DNA of 40,524 bases from an uncultured Alteromonadales bacterium (GCA_937864365.1 CALMJT010000107.1:1-40524); one strand, 5' to 3'; positions 32,755 to 40,524 are shown, numbered from the stretch's first letter. Notes: generated by a model from the sequence alone, not told the origin. Program-made: numbers and translations.

Positions 32755-33849
32755 ATGTTCAATAATAATAAACCTACCTTTCTAACCAGAACTGCAACGA
32801 CCTTAATTCTTGCCGGTTGCACCTCGGTCAGCCAGGCAGAAATTGTTTCTACCAACGAAATTAACGGCTACATTAAACTCGACGCAATTTTTTCATCCGA
32901 AAACGATGGCGCTGGCGGTTTAAGAGAACAAGCATTATTAACGCTGAATCAAAACGAACCCGAAGACGAAGAAGACGACCTAACATTATCTGCTTTTGAA
33001 TCGCGAATTAAATTTACGCACAAAAGCCTAGGTACACCGGTAGGTGATTTATCGGCGGTAATTGAAGGTGATTTTTATTCTGGCGCAAACCAAAATATCT
33101 TTAATTTGCGGCACGCCTATTTTACCCAAGACAATCTAACCCTCGGCCAAACTTGGTCAACCTTTATGGATCTTGGCGCTCTTGCTGAAACCGCAGACTT
33201 TGGTGGCCCGGCTGCACGTGTATTCGTAAGACAATCACAAATTCGCTATACCTTTCATTTTGCAAAAGACACCTTAGAAATTGCCGCCGAAGAACCATTA
33301 AACTCACCCGATCCAAAACTTCCAGACCTAGTTGCAAAATACACCTGGCGAGGTAATTTTGGTCACATCGCCGTGGGTGCCTTGTATCAACAAATTAACG
33401 ATGACGCTGAAGAGATTGACGAAGCAAAAAATGCTTTTGCAGCGCGTGTTTCTGGCCGCATTAATCTGGGTAAAGACAATTTGAAATTTGCCGTAATTAG
33501 CGGTGAAGGTCTTGGCCGTTACTTAAACTTTGGCGACCAAGCCTCTTTTGGTATCGTTAATAACGAAATCGAACTCTCTGAACAAACCGGCTATAAGCTC
33601 GCCTATCAACACGTATTTACACCAACCCTACGCTCTACCGTACGATACGCAAAAACCGAAAACGATTTAGACGGCGACGATATGGGTGATTTCAGTTCCT
33701 TCCACATCAACCTAGTCTACAACCCATACAAGCCACTAACTTTTGGAGCCGAGATTATTCGCGCCGAGAAAAAACGTACACAATTTAATGGCTTAGACGA
33801 AGACCTAGAATTAAGACGCTTCCAGCTTTTTGGTAAGTTCGCATTTTAA
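32755..33849 (+). CDS. DcaP-like outer-membrane porin
   Basis: A 364-residue outer-membrane protein with a signal peptide ending 'SVSQAE'. It has alternating beta-strand text and ends in Phe (FGKFAF), as expected for a barrel. 'LTLGQTWSTFMDLGALAETADFGGPA' and 'FVRQSQIRYT' match the DcaP/trimeric porin group, which takes up negatively charged small molecules such as dicarboxylates. GAGAGGA precedes the ATG. Two 19-bp palindromes upstream suggest control by the neighbouring two-component system. It may supply the TRAP transporter across the outer membrane. Confidence 0.88.
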   Translation: MFNNNKPTFLTRTATTLILAGCTSVSQAEIVSTNEINGYIKLDAIFSSENDGAGGLREQALLTLNQNEPEDEEDDLTLSAFESRIKFTHKSLGTPVGDLSAVIEGDFYSGANQNIFNLRHAYFTQDNLTLGQTWSTFMDLGALAETADFGGPAARVFVRQSQIRYTFHFAKDTLEIAAEEPLNSPDPKLPDLVAKYTWRGNFGHIAVGALYQQINDDAEEIDEAKNAFAARVSGRINLGKDNLKFAVISGEGLGRYLNFGDQASFGIVNNEIELSEQTGYKLAYQHVFTPTLRSTVRYAKTENDLDGDDMGDFSSFHINLVYNPYKPLTFGAEIIRAEKKRTQFNGLDEDLELRRFQLFGKFAF

Positions 33850-34293
33850 GGCCTAGAGAGATAATTGATCTCAAGTTATACAAGGTTCAATGACGTGTTT
33901 GAAAACTAAACATTCACTGATGCGATACTGGCTAATATTGTAAACCTTCTACCTCTGATTAAATCGCAGAAGAATTAATCAGAGGTTCTTAGAGATAATT
34001 TACATATTAGGGAAGATAAAAATTCATTACAATAAAGGTTGATCTATATTAAATAGCTTTGCTAATTTACATTCTAATCAATCGTAGAATTGTTTCGTAT
34101 AAGTTCTATGACTACTACAATTTCTTCCATTTCGACGAATCATTGATCAACAGATCTAATTTTTATACGTTATCGTTATTAACATTTAGATAATCGTCTA
34201 TTAAAAAATATTCATAGTTTTTTTGATTATTATGCATTTCTCCATGCCTACGGTTTAATAACCAACATTCAAGGACATTAGGGAGGCATTACA
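33850..34293. other. Intergenic region, porin to anchor-L gene
   Basis: It contains mini hairpin repeat copy 12 and an AT-rich leader for the next gene. No further gene or clear promoter is seen. Confidence 0.35.
33948..33989 (+). repeat. Terminal hairpin of repeat copy 12
   Basis: CCTCTGATTAA...TTAATCAGAGG with a perfect 11-bp stem; the right end GGTTCT is followed by TAGA. The DNA to its left resembles the family only faintly, so this may be the surviving end of a decayed full copy. It lies about 100 bp after the porin stop. Confidence 0.82.
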
Positions 34294-35265
34294 ATGAAAT
34301 CAAAACCACTACTAACTGCGGCGTTGCTAGGTTTAGGAGTTACAGGCTCGATTGGCGCGCAAGCGAATATCATTAATTTAAACGCGTCGGCCAGTGCAGA
34401 ACAACTTGCTGCAAATCTATTCACCAACAGCCTAGGCGCTGTATCAATTTCTAACGTTAACTACACCGGTGATGTACTACAAAGTGGTATATTTTCCACC
34501 GATGGCAACACCTTTTTGGATGATCTCGGTTTAAGTTCTGGCATTGTTTTGTCTACCGGCTCGGTGTTTGACGCTGTAAGTACAACGAATACTAGTAATC
34601 GAATCAGTACTAATTTCGGAAATGCTGGATCGGACCTAGTCTCAAACGTTAGCGGTAGAAGCTCATCCGATGGCGTGACCTTAAGCTTTAACTTTGAAAT
34701 TGATAATATTGATACTGCCGGCGAATTTTTCTTTCCAACGATCGATATTGATGTTGTGTTCGCGTCCGATGAGTACCAATTTTTTAACGGTCAGGGATTT
34801 AGTGAACCCAATGATTTAGCGGTTATATCAATCGATGGTGGAAATTTCTTTGGTGATGCTTTATCCGTTGATAGGATCAACCGACAAGGTGATTTAGCAA
34901 ATTTATTTAATTCAAACTTAAATGAAGACGCCGCCATAGGTACTGGTCTTGATGGTGGTTTCGCCACTGAAGCAGATGGCTTTAGCGACCTGATTAGCTT
35001 CTCCCAAGTTCTTTTCGATTCAACAAGCTCGACCCATACATTGGAAATCTCCATAGCCGATGCAGGATTATTTGGTAGTGGGGATTCCTTTATTTTCTTA
35101 GCAATTAATTCGCCCGATCTACCGACAGTAACAAGGCCACCAGTGGCTGTTCCCGAATTAAACGCTAAAAGCGGATCGATTGTTGCGTTTTTGTTAGTGG
35201 GTTTGTTACTGCTAAGATCAGAGAGTAGTCGTCGTAAGTCTACACTCTCTACCCAATTCGCCTAA
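34294..35265 (+). CDS. Choice-of-anchor L domain protein with C-terminal sorting-like tail
   Basis: A 323-residue exported protein with a signal peptide ending 'SIGAQANI'. The choice-of-anchor L domain spans about 30-275 ('AEQLAANLFTNSLGAVSISN', 'GIVLSTGSVFDAV', 'VFASDEYQFFNG', 'DLAVISIDG'). The last 38 residues are tripartite: the short motif VPEL, a hydrophobic helix 'GSIVAFLLVGLLLL' and a basic tail 'RSESSRRK'. This resembles PEP-CTERM-type sorting tails but lacks the standard PEP. It is probably membrane-held and then sorted to the surface or matrix. GGGAGG precedes the ATG. No cognate sortase is in the window. Confidence 0.85.
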   Translation: MKSKPLLTAALLGLGVTGSIGAQANIINLNASASAEQLAANLFTNSLGAVSISNVNYTGDVLQSGIFSTDGNTFLDDLGLSSGIVLSTGSVFDAVSTTNTSNRISTNFGNAGSDLVSNVSGRSSSDGVTLSFNFEIDNIDTAGEFFFPTIDIDVVFASDEYQFFNGQGFSEPNDLAVISIDGGNFFGDALSVDRINRQGDLANLFNSNLNEDAAIGTGLDGGFATEADGFSDLISFSQVLFDSTSSTHTLEISIADAGLFGSGDSFIFLAINSPDLPTVTRPPVAVPELNAKSGSIVAFLLVGLLLLRSESSRRKSTLSTQFA

Positions 35266-35281
35266 TTATTTACAAACATCG

Positions 35282-35316
35282 AATCAGACCGTAGATTCAT
35301 TATTTGCGGTCTGATT
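35282..35316. terminator. Hairpin terminator between convergent genes
   Basis: AATCAGACCG pairs with CGGTCTGATT around a 14- to 15-nt AT-rich loop, directly after the anchor-L gene. The following T-run is short. Confidence 0.7.
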
Positions 35317-35351
35317 TGTACATAAACCTCTTTTATCAATATTACTTATTT

Positions 35352-36185
35352 CTAAGAAATTTTCTGCTGACCAAGAACACTGGCTTTTTTCGCTAAAAAA
35401 TCTATTTTCGCGGTATCAATGGTTGATAGATCGTAGTGATTTAATTGACGAATTAATTTATCAGACAATTGCGGCAATTTACTCAATGCAATTAATACAG
35501 GATCGTCGTGAGTTCTGGTTAAACGACATTTATCCAATAATAAATTGTGTTGCAATAAATATTTTTGAATTTGTTTGGCGATATAGGGATTAGCCAAGTA
35601 CATTTTGTTGGCACCCACCAAAAATGGGACAAAATTACTTCTTTTATCCCCGTAACAAAACTCCAGAACCGCGGATCCTACACCTGGAAATTCTCTGTCC
35701 TGATAGTCATCCATCATAATTACTCCGGCATCGGTGACCAAAGGCGATAATAGCGTTAATGTGTGCAAGACCTCGTGATGTTCATGGCCGGCATCTATAT
35801 GCAAAAACCTTAAAGGCGTAGGGAAATTCTCTCTCAAATAATCCAGAGTATAGTTAGCAGAATCTTCCTTAAAATAGAGTATTTGTTCTTGCTTTTTATT
35901 CGGCACAAATCTAGATACTGCATTTTTGGCAGCAGGCAACAAATCGTCTTCGAATAAATCCATTGCATAAATGGTTTCACCTTCACGAGCTAAGAGTGCC
36001 AGCAAAATCAGAGACTTACCTTTATAAACCCCAATCTCAGCAATATTGCCTTGCACCGAAACGGTCTGCTGCCATTCATTCAGTAATGCAAACAACAACA
36101 TATCAATAGGAAAAAACCATCCTTCAACCTCTTTACTAAAATTATTCATGTAATCATTAACTAAAGCGGCATCGTTGTTATTCAT
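35352..36185 (-). CDS. TylF-like class I SAM methyltransferase
   Basis: A 277-residue cytosolic protein with the Rossmann-type motif I 'IAEIGVYKGKSLILLA' (46-62), 'IYAMDLFEDD' as motif II, and 'PLRFLHIDAGHEHHEVLHTL' with 'GVIMMDDYQDREFPG', which carries the acidic metal-binding residues typical of the TylF/Methyltransf_24 group. Members methylate sugars or other small hydroxylated compounds. The last 70 residues are not recognised. It stands alone, convergent with the anchor-L gene, and its substrate is unknown. Confidence 0.78.
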   Translation of the reverse strand: MNNNDAALVNDYMNNFSKEVEGWFFPIDMLLFALLNEWQQTVSVQGNIAEIGVYKGKSLILLALLAREGETIYAMDLFEDDLLPAAKNAVSRFVPNKKQEQILYFKEDSANYTLDYLRENFPTPLRFLHIDAGHEHHEVLHTLTLLSPLVTDAGVIMMDDYQDREFPGVGSAVLEFCYGDKRSNFVPFLVGANKMYLANPYIAKQIQKYLLQHNLLLDKCRLTRTHDDPVLIALSKLPQLSDKLIRQLNHYDLSTIDTAKIDFLAKKASVLGQQKIS

Positions 36186-36297
36186 AAAAATTCTCAGACA
36201 GTTAACGTTTTATTCTTACACGTCCACTTAACATCGTGACTGTCTTATGAGTGTAGACCAATATCAGCAAGATCTATTAAATCCACTTATAATTTAT

Positions 36298-36449
36298 GGA
36301 AAATTCGGGTGAAGCTCGTATTTCTTGCGATGCCAGAATATAGCCTTGATTTTAAGAGCTTTAAATGGTTGAAATTACGAACAATTAGACAATCGTACTT
36401 TCAACCTTTGCCCTCTGATTAAATCTCGAACGAATTAATCAGAGGCTTC
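36298..36449 (+). repeat. Hairpin repeat copy 13 (full length, highly diverged)
   Basis: A 152-bp copy recognisable along its whole length from GGAAAATTCGGGTGAAGC to TTAATCAGAGGCTTC, although the inner hairpins are mostly decayed. The last hairpin is intact. The right flank is TACA. It is one of the oldest-looking copies. Confidence 0.8.
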
Positions 36450-36593
36450 TACAGGTCATCTGTGTAAAGACAATTTTGAATTAACTAGAAATAAAAATTT
36501 AGATCTCTTCTGAGCTTAAATCACTTACGGCGTTTAAAATCGGTAAGTTTTTGTTCCGAAAATGTCTGAATTAATAGAAGTTCCTACTGGTTA

Positions 36594-37586
36594 TTATTCA
36601 AAAGGGCGTGGCTGCAAAGTATTTTCCGTAGACGGTGGCAAAATAGGTAGTTGGAATTTAGGTTGATCACCGGTAAGCGTTTTTAAGAATGCTACAATTT
36701 GGGCATTTTCTTGATCGGTAAATTTTTTACCCAGCTGTAACCGCCCCATTACATCCACGGCTTCTGTTAAAGTTTCCGCTTCACCATCGTGGAAATACGG
36801 ATAAGTCATTTCAACATTACGTAGGGTAGGCACTTTAAATCTAAAACGATCGGCGTCTTTACCGGTAACCGCAATTAATCCTTCCGCCGGACTTTTTGCC
36901 TGATAGGGTTCAACAATTCCCATCACTTGGAACGAGTTTCCGCCAACGCCTTCACCATTATGACAAGCTATACAACCACTGCTTTTAAATAATTGATAGC
37001 CCGATAATTCTTTAGAGGTGAGCGCATCCTGATTACCCAAAAGCCATTGGTCAAAACGCGAATTCGGCGTGACTAAGGTTTTCTCAAACTCTGCAATAGC
37101 GGTAGTTACGTGATCGATAGTGATGGTATCGGTACCAAATACTTGATTAAATTCGATTCGATACTGTGGAATAGACGCAAGCACATCAACAGCTAATTGG
37201 TGGGTAAAACCCATTTCGCCGGGATTTGCAATGGGGCCACCTGCTTGCGCTTTAAGACTGTCTGCTCGCCCGTCCCAAAATTGCGCTACGTTTAAACTCG
37301 AATTTAAAACCGTAGGCGCATTAATAGGACCTCGTTGCCAATGATCACCAATGGATGTTTTTAGATTATCCGTACCACCCATACTTAAATTATGGCAAGA
37401 ATTACAAGAAATAAACCCAGACTTTGACAACCGAGGATCAAAATACAATTTTTTACCTAGCTCAACCTGCGCTAAATTAATTTCTTTAACCGGAGCTATC
37501 GGTTGAATAGGCTCCTCAGCCAATGCAACATCTATGTTAGACATCAAACCCAAAACGGCTATTAATCGGTACACTTTCGTATTCAT
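36594..37586 (-). CDS. Di-heme cytochrome c peroxidase
   Basis: A 330-residue exported protein with a signal peptide ending 'DVALAEE'. It has two c-type heme sites, Cys61-x-x-Cys64-His65 ('CNSCHN') and Cys205-x-x-Cys208-His209 ('CIACHN'), and family text 'LGKKLYFDPRLSKSGFISC', 'NAPTVLNSSLN', 'FWDGRA', 'FRFKVPTLRNVEMTYPYFHDG'. It belongs to the CcpA/MauG group and probably reduces hydrogen peroxide in the periplasm with electrons from cytochrome c. Heme attachment genes are not in the window. AGGTGAG precedes the ATG. Confidence 0.93.
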   Translation of the reverse strand: MNTKVYRLIAVLGLMSNIDVALAEEPIQPIAPVKEINLAQVELGKKLYFDPRLSKSGFISCNSCHNLSMGGTDNLKTSIGDHWQRGPINAPTVLNSSLNVAQFWDGRADSLKAQAGGPIANPGEMGFTHQLAVDVLASIPQYRIEFNQVFGTDTITIDHVTTAIAEFEKTLVTPNSRFDQWLLGNQDALTSKELSGYQLFKSSGCIACHNGEGVGGNSFQVMGIVEPYQAKSPAEGLIAVTGKDADRFRFKVPTLRNVEMTYPYFHDGEAETLTEAVDVMGRLQLGKKFTDQENAQIVAFLKTLTGDQPKFQLPILPPSTENTLQPRPFE

Positions 37587-37678
37587 GAACTCACCTACTG
37601 CTTAATGGCATCACAATTAATTTTTCTAACAAAAATTTAAAAAAGTGGTTTTATCTATTTTTTATTACTTAATATAAA

Positions 37679-37720
37679 AGAAGCTCTGATTAAATCAGGA
37701 CGACATTAATCAAAAACTCT
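37679..37720 (+). repeat. Mini hairpin repeat copy 14 (42 bp, with TAAA duplication)
   Basis: AGAAGCTCTGATTAA...TTAATCAAAAACTCT, exactly 42 bp, flanked by direct repeats TAAA (37675-37678) and TAAA (37721-37724). This supports the 42-bp form as a unit that inserts by itself. Confidence 0.78.
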
Positions 37721-37907
37721 TAAAGATAAAATCCTTACTTTTATTTTCATTATTTATGTAACTATGATCAGTGTGCCTTTAAAACAATTCGTAACAATTG
37801 ATCCAAATCATTTCGTGTAGGTATAACTTTTATTGAGGGAAGAAGATTTATATTTCAGTGAAGGAGTTCACCATAATTTCGGCTATTTATAGAAAACCCC
37901 GATTTAC

Positions 37908-37949
37908 TCGACCTCTGATTAAAACAGGGACGAGTTAATCAGATATCGA
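37908..37949 (+). repeat. Terminal hairpin of repeat copy 15
   Basis: ACCTCTGATTAA...GTTAATCAGATAT keeps the centre and right inner arm but has lost the outer arms. No flanking duplication is seen. Confidence 0.65.
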
Positions 37950-38073
37950 CATAGTTATACTTTATGATGGCAATTCATTAGAACAATATAACTTATTATT
38001 GCTTTTACACTGAAGCAGGATAGAGATGGCGCATCTAATTTTTATGAAATAACAACAAGTAGTATAAACATCA

Positions 38074-38211
38074 TTAAAAGGCGTAAATAATCGCCTCTGG
38101 AGCTTTACCATTTAAACTCAGATAAATGAATAAAATCGATTGCAACGTATCTTCGTAGGCTTCGCCCATAAATTTCGTAAAATCCTCCTCTTCGCTTACA
38201 AATATCCAAAT
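38074..38211 (-). pseudogene. Possible gene remnant (45 codons) beside the IS
   Basis: A minus-strand frame with clearly protein-like composition: IFVSEEEDFTKFMGEAYED, then TLQSILFIYLSLNGKAPEA and IIYAF before TAA. It is closed upstream by TAG and has no start except an internal ATG. It lies about 50 bp from the IS left end, so the IS may have landed in or near this gene. The family is not recognised. Confidence 0.35.
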
Positions 38212-38309
38212 CTAAAGATCTGAATTAAAAATAAAATCACTATATTTTTTTGATTTTAAATTTGGGGCTGAAGTAGCTAAGAGCAGCCATAGAGGCTAGT
38301 TTAAAGCTC

Positions 38310-38480
38310 ATGTATACAAGAAAAAGCCGGTTAACACCTAGACAACAAAGTAGACTTATTGAATATTTTGTCGTTGGAGCAACTGCTAGGGCGGCGGCTA
38401 AAATGCTTGGAGTACCCCCCAATACAGCCTTTCGCTTTTTTATGCGATTGAGGCAGTTGATAGCCAGTAAATTGCCGAGA
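38310..38480 (+). pseudogene. IS1595-family transposase, N-terminal fragment
   Basis: About the first 57 residues, 'MYTRKSRLTPRQQSRLIEYF' and 'VVGATARAAAKMLGV', match the N-terminus of IS1595/IS1016-type transposases. The frame then runs into unrelated sequence and stops at 38564. The zinc-binding and catalytic parts are absent. Confidence 0.75.
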
Positions 38481-38511
38481 TACGATTTATCCAATCTCGC
38501 TTCTTTGATTA

Positions 38512-39156
38512 TTGAAGCGCTCTATAAGTTACGAAACCATTTATCAATACATTTGGGAAGATAAACGTAACGGAGGTACCTTATGGCAACTCCTGAGACA
38601 ATCATCTAAGAAACGCCGTAAACGGTATAACGCTTATGACAGCCGTGGCCGATTAACGAACAAAAAGTCTATTTCTGAACGCCCCTTAAGCGTTGAAAAT
38701 AAACGGTTTTTTGGTCACTGGGAAATCGATACAGTTTTTGGTAAAGGCAGTAAGCATTGCATCGTAACTCTGGTTGAACGTAAATCGAAATACCTTTTGA
38801 TTGGCAAATTGCCCAACAAATCGACTAAAGAATTGAATCAAAGAGTTTTGAAGTTGATTCTGCAAAATGCTTCTCGATTCAAAACAATTACTGCTGATAA
38901 TGGTACCGAATTCCATCAGTACCAAGCGATTGAAGAACTCAGTGGTGTGACCTTTTACTTTGCCACCCCTTACCATTCTTGGGAGCGCGGCTTAAGCGAA
39001 AACACTAACGGGTTAATCCGGCAATATTTACCCAAAAACCAAAGTATGGAATCCGTAACACAACACCAATGTAATTATATTGCCAAGCAACTCAACCAAC
39101 GACCACGAAAATGTTTACGATATAAAACCCCAGAGGAAGTGTTTAATGAACATTAA
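38512..39156 (+). pseudogene. IS30-family transposase lacking its N-terminus
   Basis: A 214-residue frame with the complete IS30 catalytic core: 'HWEIDTVFG' (first Asp), 'TADNGTEFH' (second Asp) and 'HSWERGLSENTNGLIRQY' (Glu). It begins abruptly at 'SISYETIYQYIW', so the roughly 110-residue N-terminal helix-turn-helix that binds the ends is missing. The only start is an accidental TTG, so it should be inactive. Confidence 0.88.
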
Positions 39157-39183
39157 CTATTTTGTCGCACTTCAAACTTGAAG

Positions 39184-39339
39184 TCAGGTTATATCTAACA
39201 GATCAATAAAATAACTTTCTTCTACACAATACCCCGGAGCAGACTCATCACTGTATACACAATTAAGGATTTCTCGCTCCTTAAGCAGAATATCCAATGC
39301 CGTTTGAAGCAGTAGTAGTACCTCTACACAAGATCCCAA
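39184..39339 (-). pseudogene. Possible remnant of an immunity-type gene (51 codons)
   Basis: A minus-strand frame with protein-like composition: GSCVEVLLLLQTALDILL, then KEREILNCVYSDESAPGYC and VEESYFIDLLDIT before TGA. It has no ATG and is closed upstream by TGA. The stop codon lies inside the IS30 end. Placed downstream of the Rhs toxin, it may be the tail of an older immunity gene. This is inferred from place and size only. Confidence 0.35.
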
Positions 39340-39417
39340 TCACTTATCATGCTAATCCCTGTTGCTTGTGAACACTTTGAAGCTCTCGGCAAACTTCGAT
39401 TATTCACATTTCGAAGC

Positions 39418-39852
39418 TCAATACCTCAAATTATAATTACAATTTCCATTGCCTAGCCTAATTTGAAGTTGATTAATACGACTTTCTAAAACACCACTAT
39501 ATATGGTCGCAGCCAATTTTAGATTATTTTTCTTTTCTTCTATACGGGCAAGGGAAAACTTCATTCCAGTATCATCAATCATTCCATCTGAAAGGTAGTT
39601 TTTTCCCAATACATCAATCCCTTCTTTAGACAGTTTAATGGACATATCAAAGCATTCGGAAATAATATTTTCTCTCGCCAAATAAAGTTTTTTCTTTACC
39701 TTTTCGAGCATATTCAGCCTTTTTTGATCAAATATTTTTGGTTCATTATTGTGGCATTCTTTGGCCTGTAATTTATAGCTCATTGAACTAATTAACACCA
39801 AAATGATTAAGCTACCAATCAGTTTTGACAAATTTTCCGCCACTCCCCTCAT
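39418..39852 (-). CDS. Candidate immunity protein for the Rhs toxin
   Basis: Up to 144 residues. A hydrophobic signal-like segment (about 9-29, '[19 protein letters not shown]') is followed by a charged helical body. Only four cysteines are present and no known family is recognised. The ATG at 39852 lies 41 bp inside the toxin gene; a TTG near residue 8 with GGGGAG upstream is another start. Overlap with an Rhs toxin end and position directly downstream are the usual marks of a cognate immunity gene. A signal segment would place it in the membrane or periplasm. Confidence 0.5.
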   Translation of the reverse strand: MRGVAENLSKLIGSLIILVLISSMSYKLQAKECHNNEPKIFDQKRLNMLEKVKKKLYLARENIISECFDMSIKLSKEGIDVLGKNYLSDGMIDDTGMKFSLARIEEKKNNLKLAATIYSGVLESRINQLQIRLGNGNCNYNLRY

Positions 39853-40524
39853 AATAAGCTAACTTATACTTTTTCGCAGTTTCCTCAGCTGCAATCCTAC
39901 TCGCGTCCTTAAATGAATATCCTTCATCCATTAGCTCGTACATGCGTTCATTCTGTTGATCGTTTAATTTAACTGCATCTACAGAATTCGGAGTGCCTTG
40001 TGTCCTTATATACATAAACTGTTCTTGACCACTTTGCGCTATCATGAAAACGTGGTTTTGATTAATTAAATATGCGGCATCACCACCACTGAGAGATATG
40101 CCCGTGTGTCCACCTTCAGTTTCATCGTAAGGGTGTGTGTGAAAAATCCCAACAGCCTGGGTGTCATCAGGAACATTTAAGTCAGAGGAAAAACTTCCTC
40201 GATCCCCCGCACCTTTATTAATTAATTGTATTTTCCCCTTAATTGAAACTAAAGTTCCTCCGTGCTCTTGGCTTATTCCTTTCGGAAAGCTTTTCTTCCA
40301 CAACTCCACAAATGCAGGGTTTAGATTAGAGAAGTCTACTCTTTTTGGCGCACTCTCTGGAGTTAACGGTAATTGACGATTTTTCCCCTCTTTACAACTT
40401 AAACCAAACGGATCAACCCACGTGATTGGATTAGGAACATATTGGTAATTATTAATCCCACCCAATAATCCAATCGGGTCTTGTTGGGTAAATTGCCCAG
40501 TGTTGGGGTTGTAGTATCTGTGGC
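39812..40524 (-). CDS. Rhs protein C-terminus with DUF4329 (JAMM-type) toxin tip, 5' partial
   Basis: The frame is open to the window edge. It begins within the Rhs core, '[19 protein letters not shown]' and '[21 protein letters not shown]', the conserved end of the shell before the variable tip. The tip of about 190 residues holds '[17 protein letters not shown]' and '[10 protein letters not shown]', an H-x-H-P...S-x-x-D pattern of JAMM/JAB metal-binding domains, fitting DUF4329. Such tips are toxins of contact-dependent or type VI delivered systems, perhaps peptidase or isopeptidase, but activity is not known. The main part of the protein lies outside the window. Confidence 0.85.
   Translation of the reverse strand, partial: HRYYNPNTGQFTQQDPIGLLGGINNYQYVPNPITWVDPFGLSCKEGKNRQLPLTPESAPKRVDFSNLNPAFVELWKKSFPKGISQEHGGTLVSIKGKIQLINKGAGDRGSFSSDLNVPDDTQAVGIFHTHPYDETEGGHTGISLSGGDAAYLINQNHVFMIAQSGQEQFMYIRTQGTPNSVDAVKLNDQQNERMYELMDEGYSFKDASRIAAEETAKKYKLAYYEGSGGKFVKTDW

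Larger units (their letters stand above)
37587..38073. other. Upstream DNA of the peroxidase gene, repeat-rich
   Basis: Non-coding. It holds two terminal hairpins of the repeat family (37679-37720 and 37908-37949). A promoter for the peroxidase gene should lie near 37600-37660 but no clear match was seen. Confidence 0.4.
38263..39195 (+). mobile_element. Decayed chimeric insertion sequence (IS1595-type left, IS30-type right)
   Basis: The left boundary near 38263 is GGGGCTGAAGTAGCTAAG, like IS1016/IS1595 ends. The first 170 bp of coding sequence is IS1595-like. From about 38512 the DNA is IS30-like and ends near 39195 with TGTCGCACTTCAAACTTGA, like IS30 inverted repeats. The IS30 left end and the IS1595 right end are missing, so neither part can move by itself. 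Confidence 0.75.

Noticed and set aside
1-37949. Reading the hairpin repeats as a CRISPR array
   Set aside because: Copies are scattered over 38 kb, differ in orientation and length, have no regular spacers, and no cas gene is present.

Overview
The window looks like chromosomal DNA of a moderately AT-rich marine gammaproteobacterium, probably near the Cellvibrionales/Pseudomonadales. The best evidence is the housekeeping block pepP - UPF0149 - TIGR02449 - zapA - 6S RNA - ygfA, together with ilvA, rpiA and serA; this gene set and order is typical of that part of the Gammaproteobacteria. I assign no genus.

Layout. 1-4.5 kb: an exported DUF3108 protein, serA, an HSL-type esterase and a DUF4156 lipoprotein. 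4.8-7.2 kb: a two-gene operon of a RudS-type protein (DUF523+DUF1722, tRNA 4-thiouridine desulfidase family) and CPD photolyase phrB. 7.4-11.4 kb: a TRL-family lipoprotein, a LysE exporter, rpiA and divergent ilvA. 11.8-15.8 kb: a small exported peptide, ygfA, 6S RNA, zapA, TIGR02449, UPF0149 and pepP. 16-21 kb: accessory exported or hydrolytic enzymes (DUF4097-like envelope protein, prolidase-type amidohydrolase, AHL-lactonase-like MBL protein, haloalkane-dehalogenase-like hydrolase). 21-24.6 kb: two small membrane proteins, an exported SUMF1-fold protein and a DUF2799 lipoprotein. 24.8-33.9 kb: a TRAP transporter operon (dctPQM), a divergent SLC5-PAS-histidine kinase-receiver hybrid, its convergent LuxR-type regulator and a DcaP-like porin. 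Near-identical 19-bp palindromes before the porin and related half-sites before dctP suggest that this two-component system controls an uptake module for a small organic acid. 34-37.6 kb: a choice-of-anchor-L surface protein, a TylF-like methyltransferase and a di-heme cytochrome c peroxidase. 38-40.5 kb: a decayed IS1595/IS30 chimera, then the end of an Rhs polymorphic toxin with a JAMM-type (DUF4329) tip and an overlapping candidate immunity gene.

The most striking feature is a dispersed intergenic repeat family, with 15 copies recognised by eye. Full copies are about 151 bp, made of up to five consecutive hairpins, with roughly 15-bp terminal inverted repeats (GGAAACTCTGATTAA / TTAATCAGAGGTTCC). 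Three copies are flanked by exact 4-bp direct repeats at the predicted ends (TAGA, TAAA, TAAA). A second size class of 42 bp holds only the terminal hairpin. No copy clearly enters a coding region and most lie just after stop codons. This looks like a MITE-type element that may also serve as 3'-end RNA structure. No autonomous partner transposase is visible here.

All calls come from reading the sequence and translations; no database or folding program was run.
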